Assembly (NCBI RefSeq): GCF_004120195.1
Contig: NZ_SCHN01000009.1
Location: forward strand, 94,801 to 158,800
DNA from: Enterovibrio baiacu
Lineage (GTDB): Bacteria; Pseudomonadota; Gammaproteobacteria; Enterobacterales; Vibrionaceae
DNA: 64,000 nucleotides
Reading direction: 5' to 3'
The notes under the pieces were generated by a model that was given only the letters and a program-made list of their open reading frames with translations, made no database searches and was not told where the DNA came from. A program made the position numbers and the translations under genes. Below, piece by piece: positions 1 to 8,449 of this stretch; the stretch's first letter is position 1, and each line of letters starts with the position of its first letter.

Positions 1-1995
1 CGATATTTGGTGATAAGCGATCGGCATGGCATCCAAAAGCTTGCACCCGAATAGCGAAAGACGCGGAGATGTTGAAAGAATCAACGCGTCTGTCGTGGAG
101 AGATCACGGTAGGTTTTCGTGACTACATCGTGACACTGCGTCATCAGCCAATCGAAGACCTGAATGGCGTGATCTTTTGACGCAAAATCCTTTTTGCTCA
201 ACACAGAAAGCACCGTTGTCAGCAACTGGGTTTTGTCTACAAACGTGAATTTCGTTTTTTGTTCTGGGGTGTTGAGCCAAGTGATCACGTTGGTATGGCT
301 GGCAAGCTGGGTGCTTGGATCGATACAAAGTGCGTGCGACAGGGCGACGAGGACCTCATTGAAATCACGCTTTTGCCCAAGCAAGGTTAAGCCAAGGCTC
401 GCAGGCGCAGCTAACCCACTGTCGAACAAGGTAACGAGTATGTCGTTCGTGACAGCTTGATTCGCCAAGAGGTGTTTCAATCTCTCTGAGGCAAAGTCCT
501 GTGAACGCTTAAAAGGCTTGGTAAATAGCGTCAGTACAGTATCAAGGGAAAGCGTTTCTAAAAACGCGGTATTGTCTTCCAGTGCACGAATCGCAAAATC
601 TGAAATGGGTTCACATTCCGTGCCGCTGGCAATGCGGAGCAAACTGTCGGGGGCGTTATCCCAAAGCTCCGGGAAGGCTTCTCCGCGACCCTCAAAGGAC
701 GTGTCTGGATCGAATCGCCATATGCCTCGTCGATTTTTTGAGTAAGCTGGGTTGTTCGCGCGAAGCAAGGTGTTCAACGAAGAACAGTGCGCGTATTCGT
801 CATAATGATTCGTGGCGATGAGTTGTCGTCGCCAATTCTCATCCCATCGATAGTGTGGCGTGCTTCGGGCGCGTTTGGCCTGCTCCGCGCGATATTGCAA
901 CAGTGTGGACTCGGCCAATGCAATGAAATGTGCATTTTTATTGATGCCAAGGCGTTTAAGTACACGGGCGTAGCGCGCAATAAAATAGCGATGGGTTTTC
1001 TGGGAATGCGCCAACCGCGCGGTGCTTGAAGCCAGTTCTTCTTCCACGTTAAGGCGACCGTGCTCGTTGTAGAGCACGTTCCACTCTCTCGTAAAGTGTG
1101 GCTTGCTTTGCTCTAAGCGAACATTCAGCGCTGCGAGCACGGCAGCATCCATCCGAAATTCACTCATCTTGAGCATGTATCGGATGCCGTGAAATGCACC
1201 TGGCACAAAAGGCAGGCTAGGCAACAGTTGAAGCAACGTATGGTGCATGTCGGCATCAACGCGGGCTTGCAAGTAAGCCGCTTTTAACAATGTACCGATG
1301 GGATAACTGGTCGCGCGCCGAGTGTTAGTATTGTTGAATTGTTCAACGGCATTTTTGAGCGTGTCCGCTGTGATGTTTTCTTGATGCGTGCGCAGCGATT
1401 CAAACGCGTTTTTACGTGCCTGTTCAGGCGTTAGAGCGAGAACAACTTCGACCGCTAAACTCGCCAGCGTGTTGTTGGCGTGCGTTAAATAAGGTGTAAC
1501 GCTACCAATATTCTCTTCATTTCCCACGCGGCCCAATGACCAGAGCAGGGTGTATTCGTGCAGATCGTCTTTCTGTCCGAGAAGGGTAACAATCAGTGCA
1601 GCCGCTTCTGGTTTGCGCTCAGGTGGCAGTCGCCAAATTTGACGCGCGCGGGCATCGGCGTTCTTTTCATGTCGAATGCGATCAAGCAACGATGTCGAAC
1701 TGTCTGATGTGGACGTCGTTTTGGGAGGCTGAGATGGCGATGAGACGGCATCCACATAGCCCTTGTTGGTTTTGGATACGACGACAGATGCAAAGAGCTT
1801 CTCGGCTTTCTCCAAAGAGACAGGCACAGGCGTTTTTGTGCCTTCACGCAGGTTCGCCCCTCGGCGTCCATAGCGAAAGTTAACGAGGTATCTCTCATTT
1901 TCATTTGTGTTCGACGTGTCGACTAAATCAACGTCATAGACCTTGTCTGAATTTCCTTCCTGAAAACTCAGACGAGATGTTTTTATCAGCCTCAT
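1..1995 (-). CDS. WGR-domain protein with HEAT-like helical region, 3' end beyond window
   Basis: An open frame runs on the minus strand from an ATG at 1995 to the left window edge, about 665 codons without a stop, so the C-terminus is missing. Residues about 9-80 form a WGR domain: the stretch DKVYDVDLVD and then YLVNFRYGRRG carries the Y-x-V-x-F-x-x-G-R-x-G pattern of the family. The rest is alpha-helical with repeated A/L-rich helix pairs, resembling the HEAT-like part of large WGR proteins such as the E. coli MolR group. WGR domains bind nucleic acid in PARPs, but the role of the bacterial proteins is not settled, so no function is assigned. The ATG at 1995 is chosen because it directly precedes the WGR domain. 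Confidence 0.8.
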   Translation of the reverse strand, partial: MRLIKTSRLSFQEGNSDKVYDVDLVDTSNTNENERYLVNFRYGRRGANLREGTKTPVPVSLEKAEKLFASVVVSKTNKGYVDAVSSPSQPPKTTSTSDSSTSLLDRIRHEKNADARARQIWRLPPERKPEAAALIVTLLGQKDDLHEYTLLWSLGRVGNEENIGSVTPYLTHANNTLASLAVEVVLALTPEQARKNAFESLRTHQENITADTLKNAVEQFNNTNTRRATSYPIGTLLKAAYLQARVDADMHHTLLQLLPSLPFVPGAFHGIRYMLKMSEFRMDAAVLAALNVRLEQSKPHFTREWNVLYNEHGRLNVEEELASSTARLAHSQKTHRYFIARYARVLKRLGINKNAHFIALAESTLLQYRAEQAKRARSTPHYRWDENWRRQLIATNHYDEYAHCSSLNTLLRANNPAYSKNRRGIWRFDPDTSFEGRGEAFPELWDNAPDSLLRIASGTECEPISDFAIRALEDNTAFLETLSLDTVLTLFTKPFKRSQDFASERLKHLLANQAVTNDILVTLFDSGLAAPASLGLTLLGQKRDFNEVLVALSHALCIDPSTQLASHTNVITWLNTPEQKTKFTFVDKTQLLTTVLSVLSKKDFASKDHAIQVFDWLMTQCHDVVTKTYRDLSTTDALILSTSPRLSLFGCKLLDAMPIAYHQIS

Positions 1996-2201
1996 TTCCC
2001 TGTCTCATTCGACTCAACAAGTTGATAACACCGTACCACATCAAAAAAGCCAGTTAATCAGTAAAGCCGTTGAATTCCTGAGAAATCACAAAGATGGGAA
2101 TGTCGGCAATAAGTGATGAGCACCCCTGCGGAATAGGGGTGAGGATGAGGGTTTGAAAACCAACTGTGCTTTCTACACTCGCGGCTTGAGTAAGGCAATG
2201 A

Positions 2202-2363
2202 ACGCCGCGTGAGCACTTAGGTTCGGGCATACAACGTTTCGAAATGCGGGATATTGCTTTCCCACACCGGAACGTCTTGATCAAGCATGGCGGTCAAACA
2301 GAGCGAGAAGCGAAAGACATTCAAGGCATTTTTGTTGATACAGCGGCAGAGCTCGCGAAATAA
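2202..2363 (+). pseudogene. possible C-terminal remnant of a lost gene
   Basis: A stretch of about 53 codons follows an in-frame TGA at 2199-2201 and ends at TAA 2361-2363. The last 40 residues (for example RFEMRDIAFPHRN and then REAKDIQGIFVDTAAELAK) look like a normal protein C-terminus, but the frame has no plausible start or ribosome binding site. A palindromic repeat and then a Rho-independent terminator on the same strand follow within 65 bp, as expected behind a real gene. I infer a decayed gene whose 5' part is lost. I could not name the family, and chance coding is possible. Confidence 0.3.
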
Positions 2364-2376
2364 TTCGCATACCTCT

Positions 2377-2423
2377 TATACCCAAACAACCTGAATCCTG
2401 CATCTTCAGGTTGTTTGGGTATA
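2377..2423. repeat. dispersed palindromic repeat, copy 1
   Basis: Perfect inverted repeat with 19-bp arms (left arm tatacccaaacaacctgaa at 2377-2395, right arm 2405-2423) and a 9-nt loop. A second copy with identical arms lies at 50528-50575, so this is a dispersed intergenic element and not a private terminator. Elements built on CCCAAACAAC are, to my recollection, common in Vibrionaceae intergenic regions. Confidence 0.85.
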
Positions 2424-2424
2424 T

Positions 2425-2456
2425 AAAACGGCCCACAGTTTTGTTGGCCGTTTTTT
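2425..2456 (+). terminator. Rho-independent terminator
   Basis: Stem AAAACGGCC (2425-2433) pairs with GGCCGTTTT (2446-2454) and is followed by more Ts. No intact plus-strand gene lies upstream, only the possible remnant ending at 2363. Confidence 0.7.
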
Positions 2457-2695
2457 CGACCACGCTCGTTGCAATATGAAAATCGTTTTGCAATCAGGTG
2501 CCGCTGCTAGTGCCGAGTACTGTATCACTACCTAGTTTACTCACTGAAAATAAACAATTATTTAAGATTCTATAACCTTGGCCTGTTATATGCTGATGTC
2601 TATATACGGAATATCATCAAGTAAAAGAAGAGACAGAAAAAATACAGGGTTAAGTCGTTTTCGATAGGGATTGAGAGTGAGTTGAGGTGCTATTT

Positions 2696-2857
2696 ATGAT
2701 CTGTATGAATGAATTTGGTGAGCTACTGCAATGCTATGAAGATAAGCAATGTCCCGTCGAAGGTTCTGTGTATGTTGAATACCTTGACGGTGAAAAGAAA
2801 GGCAATTACTACATAGAACTAGAGCCGGAAACGCTGGTACAAGTTTACCTTCATTAA
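2696..2857 (+). CDS. small acidic protein, 53 aa, unknown function
   Basis: An ORF of 53 codons starts at ATG 2696 with a purine-rich GAGGTG about 8 nt upstream and ends at TAA 2855-2857. A clean Rho-independent terminator follows 28 bp later, which supports a real transcription unit. The product has three Cys (positions 3, 13, 19) and an acidic beta-rich C-terminal half (SVYVEYLDGEKKGNYYIELEP), with no signal peptide or membrane segment. The upstream 200 bp are AT-rich and could hold the promoter. I do not recognise the family. Confidence 0.6.
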   Translation: MICMNEFGELLQCYEDKQCPVEGSVYVEYLDGEKKGNYYIELEPETLVQVYLH

Positions 2858-2884
2858 TTTATTGATAACCTCGGAATCAACCAG

Positions 2885-2909
2885 AAAGGAGCATGTGCAT
2901 GCTCCTTTT
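2885..2909 (+). terminator. Rho-independent terminator of the 53-aa gene
   Basis: Arms AAAGGAGCATG (2885-2895) and CATGCTCCTTT (2898-2908) with a 2-nt loop, followed by T. It lies between the convergent genes at 2857 and 2926 and may work in both directions. Confidence 0.8.
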
Positions 2910-2925
2910 CGTTTACTGCTAAGGG

Positions 2926-3309
2926 TTACTGACGTCCGTAAACGCGAATACCTGCCGATGAATTCTTCGATTCGCCAAACACTTCCAACTTCTTCACACA
3001 GCGCTTGTAGGCAAACTTACGCCAATCGGTTGTCGCATCTTCTTTGATGTTGCGATAGAAATTGATGGTTTTGGTTTCGTCGTTTTTGAAGGTCACTTTC
3101 ACTTTGCGCACGTAGGCGTCGCGGTCCGCTTTTAGTTTGATCGCGTTAACGCGACGACACACTAACAACGGGATATCAGCACCGTGGCTCGCGTTTTCTA
3201 GCAGAATAGTACGACCGAGTGTGATTCTCTCTTCAGCATGGGCGGTGTTTGATAGTGTCAGCATGCCCGTTAAAACGCACATCAGGGAAAGTAGCGTTTT
3301 CATTTTCAT
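2926..3309 (-). CDS. YaaI-like (DUF2541) periplasmic protein
   Basis: About 127 aa from ATG 3309; a start nine codons further upstream is possible but would spoil the signal peptide. A Sec signal peptide (KMKTLLSLM..., ending near AHA) covers about the first 25 residues. The mature part has the DUF2541 pattern seen in E. coli YaaI: a LLVCRRVNAIKL segment, an ATTDW motif and a second cysteine in KRCVKKLEVFG near the C-terminus, so a disulfide between the two Cys is likely. Function of the family is unknown. The gene stands alone, convergent with the small gene to its left. Confidence 0.75.
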   Translation of the reverse strand: MKMKTLLSLMCVLTGMLTLSNTAHAEERITLGRTILLENASHGADIPLLVCRRVNAIKLKADRDAYVRKVKVTFKNDETKTINFYRNIKEDATTDWRKFAYKRCVKKLEVFGESKNSSAGIRVYGRQ

Positions 3310-3440
3310 TGTTATGTATCTCTGTGAGTCGTTCAAAAATCGGCATATCGCCGAAAAGCGACGGAGTGTAGCGCCAGACGAGAAAGAAACAACAAATTTG
3401 CGTCAATTCTTTTGGGGGGTATGTCAGGGTTTGAACGAAA

Positions 3441-3463
3441 CAGGCCAGATTTTATCTGGCCTG
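3441..3463 (-). terminator. hairpin downstream of the GNAT gene
   Basis: Perfect 10-bp stem caggccagat (3441-3450) / atctggcctg (3454-3463) with a TTT loop. It sits 41 bp past the stop of the minus-strand acetyltransferase, the only gene reading into it. The U-tract on that strand is short; the eight-T run lies on the other side. Confidence 0.55.
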
Positions 3464-3503
3464 CAGGGAATTTTTTTTGGTCGGGGGTGAAACAAGTTGG
3501 GAA

Positions 3504-4004
3504 TTAGAGGAAGGCTTCTAGCATGACTTCATCGACGTATTGCCCGTTGATTTTCGCATGCTTGGTCAATGTGCCTGCCACGGTAAACCCTTGCTTCAAA
3601 TACGCGTTCAACGCGATGTCATTATCAGCGCGGACTTGGGCGATCAGCTTTTCAAAACCGCGGGATTTTGCAATCTCCAACGTGGCTGCAAACAGCGCCG
3701 ATGCCACGCCTTTTTGACGGCTGCTTTCCTCGACGTACGTCGAAACAATACCGACGTGATCCAGCGTGCGCGTGAAGCTGGCAAAAGGCTCAACGGTTTG
3801 ATAGCCCACGACAGCGTGGGATGCGTGATCTTCTGCCACGAGGAACACGCCATTGACTGGAAAATACTGAATAAAGAAGCTTTGGTCAGACACGGAAAAC
3901 GTCGAATCTAGGATGGTGGATTGCCCACCTTCGATGATCGGGTTAATGATGTCAGTAATATGCTGAGCGTCAGAAGGCAATGCGGTGCGAATGGTTGGGT
4001 TCAT
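3504..4004 (-). CDS. GNAT family N-acetyltransferase (paralogue A)
   Basis: 166 aa, a single GNAT domain. Visible core motifs are VGYQTVEPFASF (beta4), a DHVGIVSTYVEESSRQKGVASAL segment holding the Q/R-x-x-G-x-A acetyl-CoA loop (motif A), and DNDIALNAYLKQGF typical of motif B. It is clearly paralogous to the gene at 47739-48245: the same INPIIEGG/TILD opening, the same FPxNGVF segment and the same HAKI-G-YVDE ending. The substrate is unknown; small amines or amino acids are usual for such stand-alone GNATs. It is a monocistronic minus-strand gene. Confidence 0.85.
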   Translation of the reverse strand: MNPTIRTALPSDAQHITDIINPIIEGGQSTILDSTFSVSDQSFFIQYFPVNGVFLVAEDHASHAVVGYQTVEPFASFTRTLDHVGIVSTYVEESSRQKGVASALFAATLEIAKSRGFEKLIAQVRADNDIALNAYLKQGFTVAGTLTKHAKINGQYVDEVMLEAFL

Positions 4005-4121
4005 AGCGTGAAATCATCAATAAACAGTCATATGGACGAAGCGTAGCGCACTCGTGCGGCGCGACGCCAGCGAATATTCTGCATCAAACGTGTTAATGCA
4101 GAAGGCTTTATTACGTGGACT

Positions 4122-4673
4122 TTAAATTTGGTCAAGGAATGTGCGAATGGCGTTCAATGCAGGAATAACAGGCATCTCAATGCGCACTGAACTGCTGAAA
4201 CACCAAGGGTAGGGCAGTTCACTTAATCCATTGAGAAAGTGCGTTGTATTTTGGAAATCAATGGCCGACATGTGTTCGATAGTAATGGTCAGTTTCTTCA
4301 CTGTTGATCCATCATCAGATTGAAATGCCCAATCATACTGCCCGCAGCCCACTTTAAGCTTACCGCCGTCTTTCTCTGTCATTGCCACTAACCATTTGCA
4401 GGTCAATAACGATCCCTTTCGTTCGATGGAATCTGACAGACAAAAGGTATACACGTTCTCATAGGTTTGGTTGAACTGGGTGACCAACACATCTGAAATC
4501 GCGGCTCTCCCGTTCACGTCTGCGGGAAAGGCAATGTTGTCAGTGTTTACTTGCATGACGAGGGTGGCTTGTTGGGTAAACACCTGCGACAGCAGGTGTG
4601 GTTTGTTGTTGTCTTTCGCTGCGATGTAGCGATTGATTGTCGATAAAAACGGGGCTATATCGTTTTTCTGCAT
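4122..4673 (-). CDS. NTF2/SnoaL-like family protein
   Basis: 183 aa from ATG 4673, no signal peptide. The N-terminal half has the cone-shaped NTF2-like fold signature: an initial amphipathic helix, NRYIAAKDNNKPHLLSQVFTQQATL, then NGRAAISDVL and a beta-rich part (LTCKWLVAMTEKDG, KVGCGQYDWAF). The last 40 residues extend past the usual domain. It is the last gene of the 5-oxoproline operon, 59 bp after pxpC and in the same direction. A catalytic or ligand-binding role there is possible but nothing in the sequence fixes it. Confidence 0.7.
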   Translation of the reverse strand: MQKNDIAPFLSTINRYIAAKDNNKPHLLSQVFTQQATLVMQVNTDNIAFPADVNGRAAISDVLVTQFNQTYENVYTFCLSDSIERKGSLLTCKWLVAMTEKDGGKLKVGCGQYDWAFQSDDGSTVKKLTITIEHMSAIDFQNTTHFLNGLSELPYPWCFSSSVRIEMPVIPALNAIRTFLDQI

Positions 4674-4732
4674 CGATGCATCCTCCCCTCGATACGTTGA
4701 GCGGTTAACCGTGTTTCATGCGTTTGGCGCAG

Positions 4733-5653
4733 TTAGCCAAAGATGACACGGTTAAACAAGCGGCGTTCAATTTCGGCATCTGCCACATCCATGGCGGTGA
4801 ACGTGACGATTTGTCCGGGCTGACGCTGTGAAAGCTGGCCTGCGCCTAGACTGCTTAAACAACCGATTTTCGGATACCCACCAATGGTTTGACGATCTTT
4901 CATCAATACGATAGGTTGCCCATCGTTAGGGATTTGAATTGCCCCGAACGCTATGCCTTCTGAAATGATGCCGTCTAAGCTGCTCTTAATCGGCGCACCA
5001 GAGAGTCGATAGCCCATGCGATCGATGTTCTGGCTGACCTCATAATTATTGGTGAAAAAGGTCATTTGTTCATCATGAGAAAACGATGCATGTTGATAGG
5101 CGGGCATTACACCTAATTCCAACGGCGCATTGTAGTCAGGAATGGTCCACTTTGGCGCGCGCAGAGCAATGGGATCAGCATGTGGTGCGAAGTGCAGGAC
5201 ATCCCCTTTTTTCAGGGGATCGCCATTGCCTGATAATCCGCCCAACTGTTCGCGTTTGACGGTTGAAGCGCTTCCCAGTTTCTCTTCAACGTGAAAGCCA
5301 CCCAGCACGGCAAGGTAAGCGCGAAGGCCGTTTACAGGCGCTCCGAACGCTAGGGTATCGCCTTTTTTCAGTGCGTACGTACACCAAGGTTGAATGGGTT
5401 TATCGTTTAAACGCGCTGCCAGATCGGCACCTGTGATCGCCACGCTGGTGGGTGCATTAGCCACAAGCTGCAATTGACCAAAGGTGATTTCCAGTTGGCT
5501 TGCATCGGGGGAATTACCCAGCAACCGGTTAGCCCAATAAAAGGCGTGCTCGTCCATTGGGCCGCCAGTGGTAATGCCAAGATGCTGAAAGCCTTGCCGA
5601 CCGCTGTCTTCTATTAGGGTCAGCATGCCGGGGTTAATGACGTTAAAGCTCAT
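4733..5653 (-). CDS. pxpC: 5-oxoprolinase subunit PxpC (biotin-dependent carboxyltransferase-like)
   Basis: 306 aa, cytoplasmic. Belongs to the KipA/AHS2 family: the N-terminal MLTLIEDSGRQGFQHLGITTGGPMDEHAF and the late DGIISEGIAFGAIQIPNDGQPI and MKDRQTIGGYPKIG segments are hallmarks. PxpC works with PxpB and PxpA in ATP-dependent hydrolysis of 5-oxo-L-proline to glutamate. The start overlaps the pxpB stop by 4 bp (ATGA), implying translational coupling. Length is normal for the family (300-320 aa). Confidence 0.93.
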   Translation of the reverse strand: MSFNVINPGMLTLIEDSGRQGFQHLGITTGGPMDEHAFYWANRLLGNSPDASQLEITFGQLQLVANAPTSVAITGADLAARLNDKPIQPWCTYALKKGDTLAFGAPVNGLRAYLAVLGGFHVEEKLGSASTVKREQLGGLSGNGDPLKKGDVLHFAPHADPIALRAPKWTIPDYNAPLELGVMPAYQHASFSHDEQMTFFTNNYEVSQNIDRMGYRLSGAPIKSSLDGIISEGIAFGAIQIPNDGQPIVLMKDRQTIGGYPKIGCLSSLGAGQLSQRQPGQIVTFTAMDVADAEIERRLFNRVIFG

Positions 5654-6354
5654 TTGCCCTCCGAATCATTCAATACGCCGCCTTGGGCAAGAAACTCGTG
5701 TTTATCGATAGGGCAAAACTTCACGCGATTTCCTACGTTCACTTTGGCAAGATTACGACTTTCCCAATCCAACATGCTGATGGGGGTGCGGCCAATGATC
5801 TGCCAGCCCCCAGGTGTACTGCTCGGGTAAATCGCGGTTTGGTTATCTGCCAAACCCACGCTGCCTGTTGGCACTTTGAGGCGCGGGGTGGATTTTCTTG
5901 GCATCACAATGGCATCGTTCAAGCTGCCAAGGTAAGCAAAACCCGGACTAAAGCCGATGGCATAGACGCGGTATTGGCGTTCGCTGTGCAGCTTGATCAC
6001 TGTCTCTGCATCCAACGTTGTTTTCTCACACACGTCGGCCATGTCGAGCGCGACTTCGTCACCGTAATACACGGGAATTTCAATCACCACGTTGTCGCTG
6101 TTGTCAGTTAAATCATCCGCATTGCTGGCGAGGGCGTGTTTAATGCGTTTGATGATGTCGAAGCGGTCGGTTTGGTTTAAGTCAAAACACACCAGCATCG
6201 AGTTGTAGGACGGCACAATATCAGTCACGACATCGTCTAGTTCACGCCTTACTTGAAAGATGGCGCGATTGACGTTGGCCGCAATCGCTTCATCAATGGT
6301 GTCGCCAAAATACACAATCAGGGATTGCTCGCTGACTGCTTCAATCTTAAGCAT
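5650..6354 (-). CDS. pxpB: 5-oxoprolinase subunit PxpB (KipI/AHS1 family)
   Basis: 234 aa from ATG 6354, chosen over an upstream start at 6435 because GGAG stands 5 nt before it and because the longer form would run back through the pxpA end. AHS1 features: the opening IEAVSEQSLIVYFGD, the central IEIPVYYGDE and the strongly conserved VYAIGFSPGFAYLG then PRLKVPTGSVGLADNQTAIYP-S-PGGW. It forms the kinase-like PxpB/PxpC pair that activates 5-oxoproline. It lies 10 bp after pxpA. Confidence 0.93.
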   Translation of the reverse strand: MLKIEAVSEQSLIVYFGDTIDEAIAANVNRAIFQVRRELDDVVTDIVPSYNSMLVCFDLNQTDRFDIIKRIKHALASNADDLTDNSDNVVIEIPVYYGDEVALDMADVCEKTTLDAETVIKLHSERQYRVYAIGFSPGFAYLGSLNDAIVMPRKSTPRLKVPTGSVGLADNQTAIYPSSTPGGWQIIGRTPISMLDWESRNLAKVNVGNRVKFCPIDKHEFLAQGGVLNDSEGK

Positions 6355-6364
6355 GGGTACTCCG

Positions 6365-7105
6365 TTACAGCTTGTCTTTCTTGCGCCAGTGATGAAGGGC
6401 AGAGGCGACGGCGGTGGCATGAGGGCCATCGCCATGAATGCAGAGCGTGTCAGCCTTCACTTCCAGTGTTTTGCCACTGAGCGTGGTGACGGTGCCGTTT
6501 TCCACGATTTGCTGAACTTGGCGAATGATGGCGTCCGCGCTGCCGTGAACGGCCCCTTCCACCTTGCGATCAACCAGATACCCGGCATCGTCGTAGGCGC
6601 GGTCAGAAAATGCTTCGTACAGCAGCTCAATGCCAATGTCTTCTGCCATGCCGTCGATGGCGCAGCGGTTTGGTATTGCCATCACGACGAGTGCAGAACC
6701 GGGTGCCGCCTCTTTCACGGCAAGCATCACGGTACGTAGCACCTCCATGTCACGCATCATGGTGTTATAGAGCGCACCATGCGGTTTCACGTAATCAACA
6801 TAGGTGCGTTGCTGGCGACAAATGCCTTGAAGCGCCCCAATTTGATAGCCCAACCACGCGCGCAATTCTTCGTTGGTGCAATCAAATTTTCTTCGACCGA
6901 ATCCAAGCAGATCGGGGTAGCCTGGGTGCGCCCCAATCGAGACGCCATGTTCCCGTGCCATCGCGACGGTTTGCTGCATGGTGACAGGGTCTGAGGCGTG
7001 AAAGCCGCAGGCAATGCTTGCCATATCAATGCATGGCATCACGGCAGCGTCATTTCCCATGACCCACGCGCCGTAACTTTCACCCATATCGCAATTCAAT
7101 TTCAT
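6365..7105 (-). CDS. pxpA: 5-oxoprolinase subunit PxpA (LamB/YcsF family)
   Basis: 246 aa from ATG 7105. The family fingerprint is complete: KLNCDMGES at the N-terminus, CGFHASDP (33-40), GAHPGYPD (58-65), VKPHGALYN (106-114) and CIHGDGPHA near the C-terminus; the Asp and His residues are the presumed catalytic site of this polysaccharide-deacetylase-like barrel. PxpA performs the ring-opening step of ATP-dependent 5-oxoproline hydrolysis together with PxpBC. It follows the TRAP large-permease gene by 33 bp in one operon. Confidence 0.93.
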   Translation of the reverse strand: MKLNCDMGESYGAWVMGNDAAVMPCIDMASIACGFHASDPVTMQQTVAMAREHGVSIGAHPGYPDLLGFGRRKFDCTNEELRAWLGYQIGALQGICRQQRTYVDYVKPHGALYNTMMRDMEVLRTVMLAVKEAAPGSALVVMAIPNRCAIDGMAEDIGIELLYEAFSDRAYDDAGYLVDRKVEGAVHGSADAIIRQVQQIVENGTVTTLSGKTLEVKADTLCIHGDGPHATAVASALHHWRKKDKL

Positions 7106-7138
7106 CAATAACGCTCCGCTGTTATTTGGTTGCTGCCG

Positions 7139-8449
7139 CTATCGCTGACTCATGGTGGTTGGTAGGTACGTCACGATGTCAGGGAAGACGGTAATCAACA
7201 CTAACCCTAAAAGGATCAGCATAAAAAACGGGAAGGCAGCCCGTGCGACATAGAGTATGTTTTTGCCCGTGAGTGCCTGAATAACAAACAGATTAAAGCC
7301 AACTGGCGGCGTGATCTGTGACAGCTCAACCACAAGTACAATGAATATCCCGAACCACAACAGATCAATACCCGCTTGCTGCACCATGGGCATGACCACG
7401 GCAACGGTGAGTACGACCACGGAGATACCGTCAAGGAAGCAACCCAGCACCACGAACAAGATGGTGAGGTACAGCAGCAGCTCCATCGGCGTGAGTGACA
7501 TGGATGCAATCCATTCTGCCAGCTCGCGTGGAATACCAAGGAAACCCATTGCCAGTGTCAGGAAGTGTGCGCCGACCAAGATAAAGCCAATCATGCAGGC
7601 GCTTTTCACCGCACCTAGCAAACTGTCAATAAACCCTTGGAAGGTTAACGATCCCGTTAGCCACGCCAAGATCATGGCGCCAAACACACCCAGTGCTGCG
7701 GCTTCGGTTGGCGTGGTTAAGCCGCCGTAAATCGAACCTAAGACAAAGGTGATCAAACTGACGATCGGGATCAGTTTACGAAGCGCGGCAAAGCGCGTTG
7801 CCCATGAGGTTTCTTCCGCGTTGTGCGCAGGCAGTTCGTTTTTGTTGAGCAGAGCCCAAAGGGTGGTGTAACCCACAAACAAGCCCATCAGCATTAAGCC
7901 AGGCAACGCGCCTGCGATAAACAGGCGACCGATCGACACTTCGGCTGCTACGCCATACACAATCAAGATGATCGACGGGGGAATTAACAGCCCCAAGGTA
8001 CCCGAACCTGCCAGTGTGCCGATTGCCATGCGTTCGCTGTAACCCTGCGCTTTGAGCTCAGGCAAGGTCATACGGCCAATGGTGGCAGCGGTGGCAGCCG
8101 AAGAGCCTGATACCGCCGCAAAGATGCCACAGCTTAAGACATTGACGTGCAAGAGTTTGCCGGGAAAGCCACTTAGCCAAGGGGAAAGGCCTTTAAACAA
8201 ATCTTCCGACAAGCGTGTTCTGAATAACAGCTCACCCATCCAAATAAACATAGGGAGTGCGGTGAGAGACCAACTGGTGCTGGCGCCCCAACTGGATGAC
8301 GCAAATAACAACCCAATCTGTTCGTTGCCAGTGAGGTATAAACCAATCACACCCACACCTATAAGCGAAAGGGACACCCACATGCCGGCGGCAAGAAACA
8401 GCAACAAGCTGACGGCAAGAATGATGGAAATAAGAGACATGTCAGCCAT
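7139..8449 (-). CDS. TRAP transporter large permease DctM-type
   Basis: 436 aa integral membrane protein with 12 or more hydrophobic segments and DctM signatures: FAAVSGSSAATAATIG in the first half, GLLIPPSIILIVYG, and LSQITPPVGFNLFV near the end. It carries sodium-coupled solute translocation with the small subunit DctQ. Its ATG overlaps the dctQ stop by one base. In this operon the likely substrate is 5-oxoproline, D-glutamate or a close derivative (inferred from pxpABC and the DUF1445 gene). Confidence 0.93.
   Translation of the reverse strand: MADMSLISIILAVSLLLFLAAGMWVSLSLIGVGVIGLYLTGNEQIGLLFASSSWGASTSWSLTALPMFIWMGELLFRTRLSEDLFKGLSPWLSGFPGKLLHVNVLSCGIFAAVSGSSAATAATIGRMTLPELKAQGYSERMAIGTLAGSGTLGLLIPPSIILIVYGVAAEVSIGRLFIAGALPGLMLMGLFVGYTTLWALLNKNELPAHNAEETSWATRFAALRKLIPIVSLITFVLGSIYGGLTTPTEAAALGVFGAMILAWLTGSLTFQGFIDSLLGAVKSACMIGFILVGAHFLTLAMGFLGIPRELAEWIASMSLTPMELLLYLTILFVVLGCFLDGISVVVLTVAVVMPMVQQAGIDLLWFGIFIVLVVELSQITPPVGFNLFVIQALTGKNILYVARAAFPFFMLILLGLVLITVFPDIVTYLPTTMSQR

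Noticed and set aside
2054-2493. two minus-strand ORFs between the WGR gene and the palindrome
   Set aside because: No ribosome binding site, and they cross the palindrome and the terminator; the plus-strand remnant explains the composition better.
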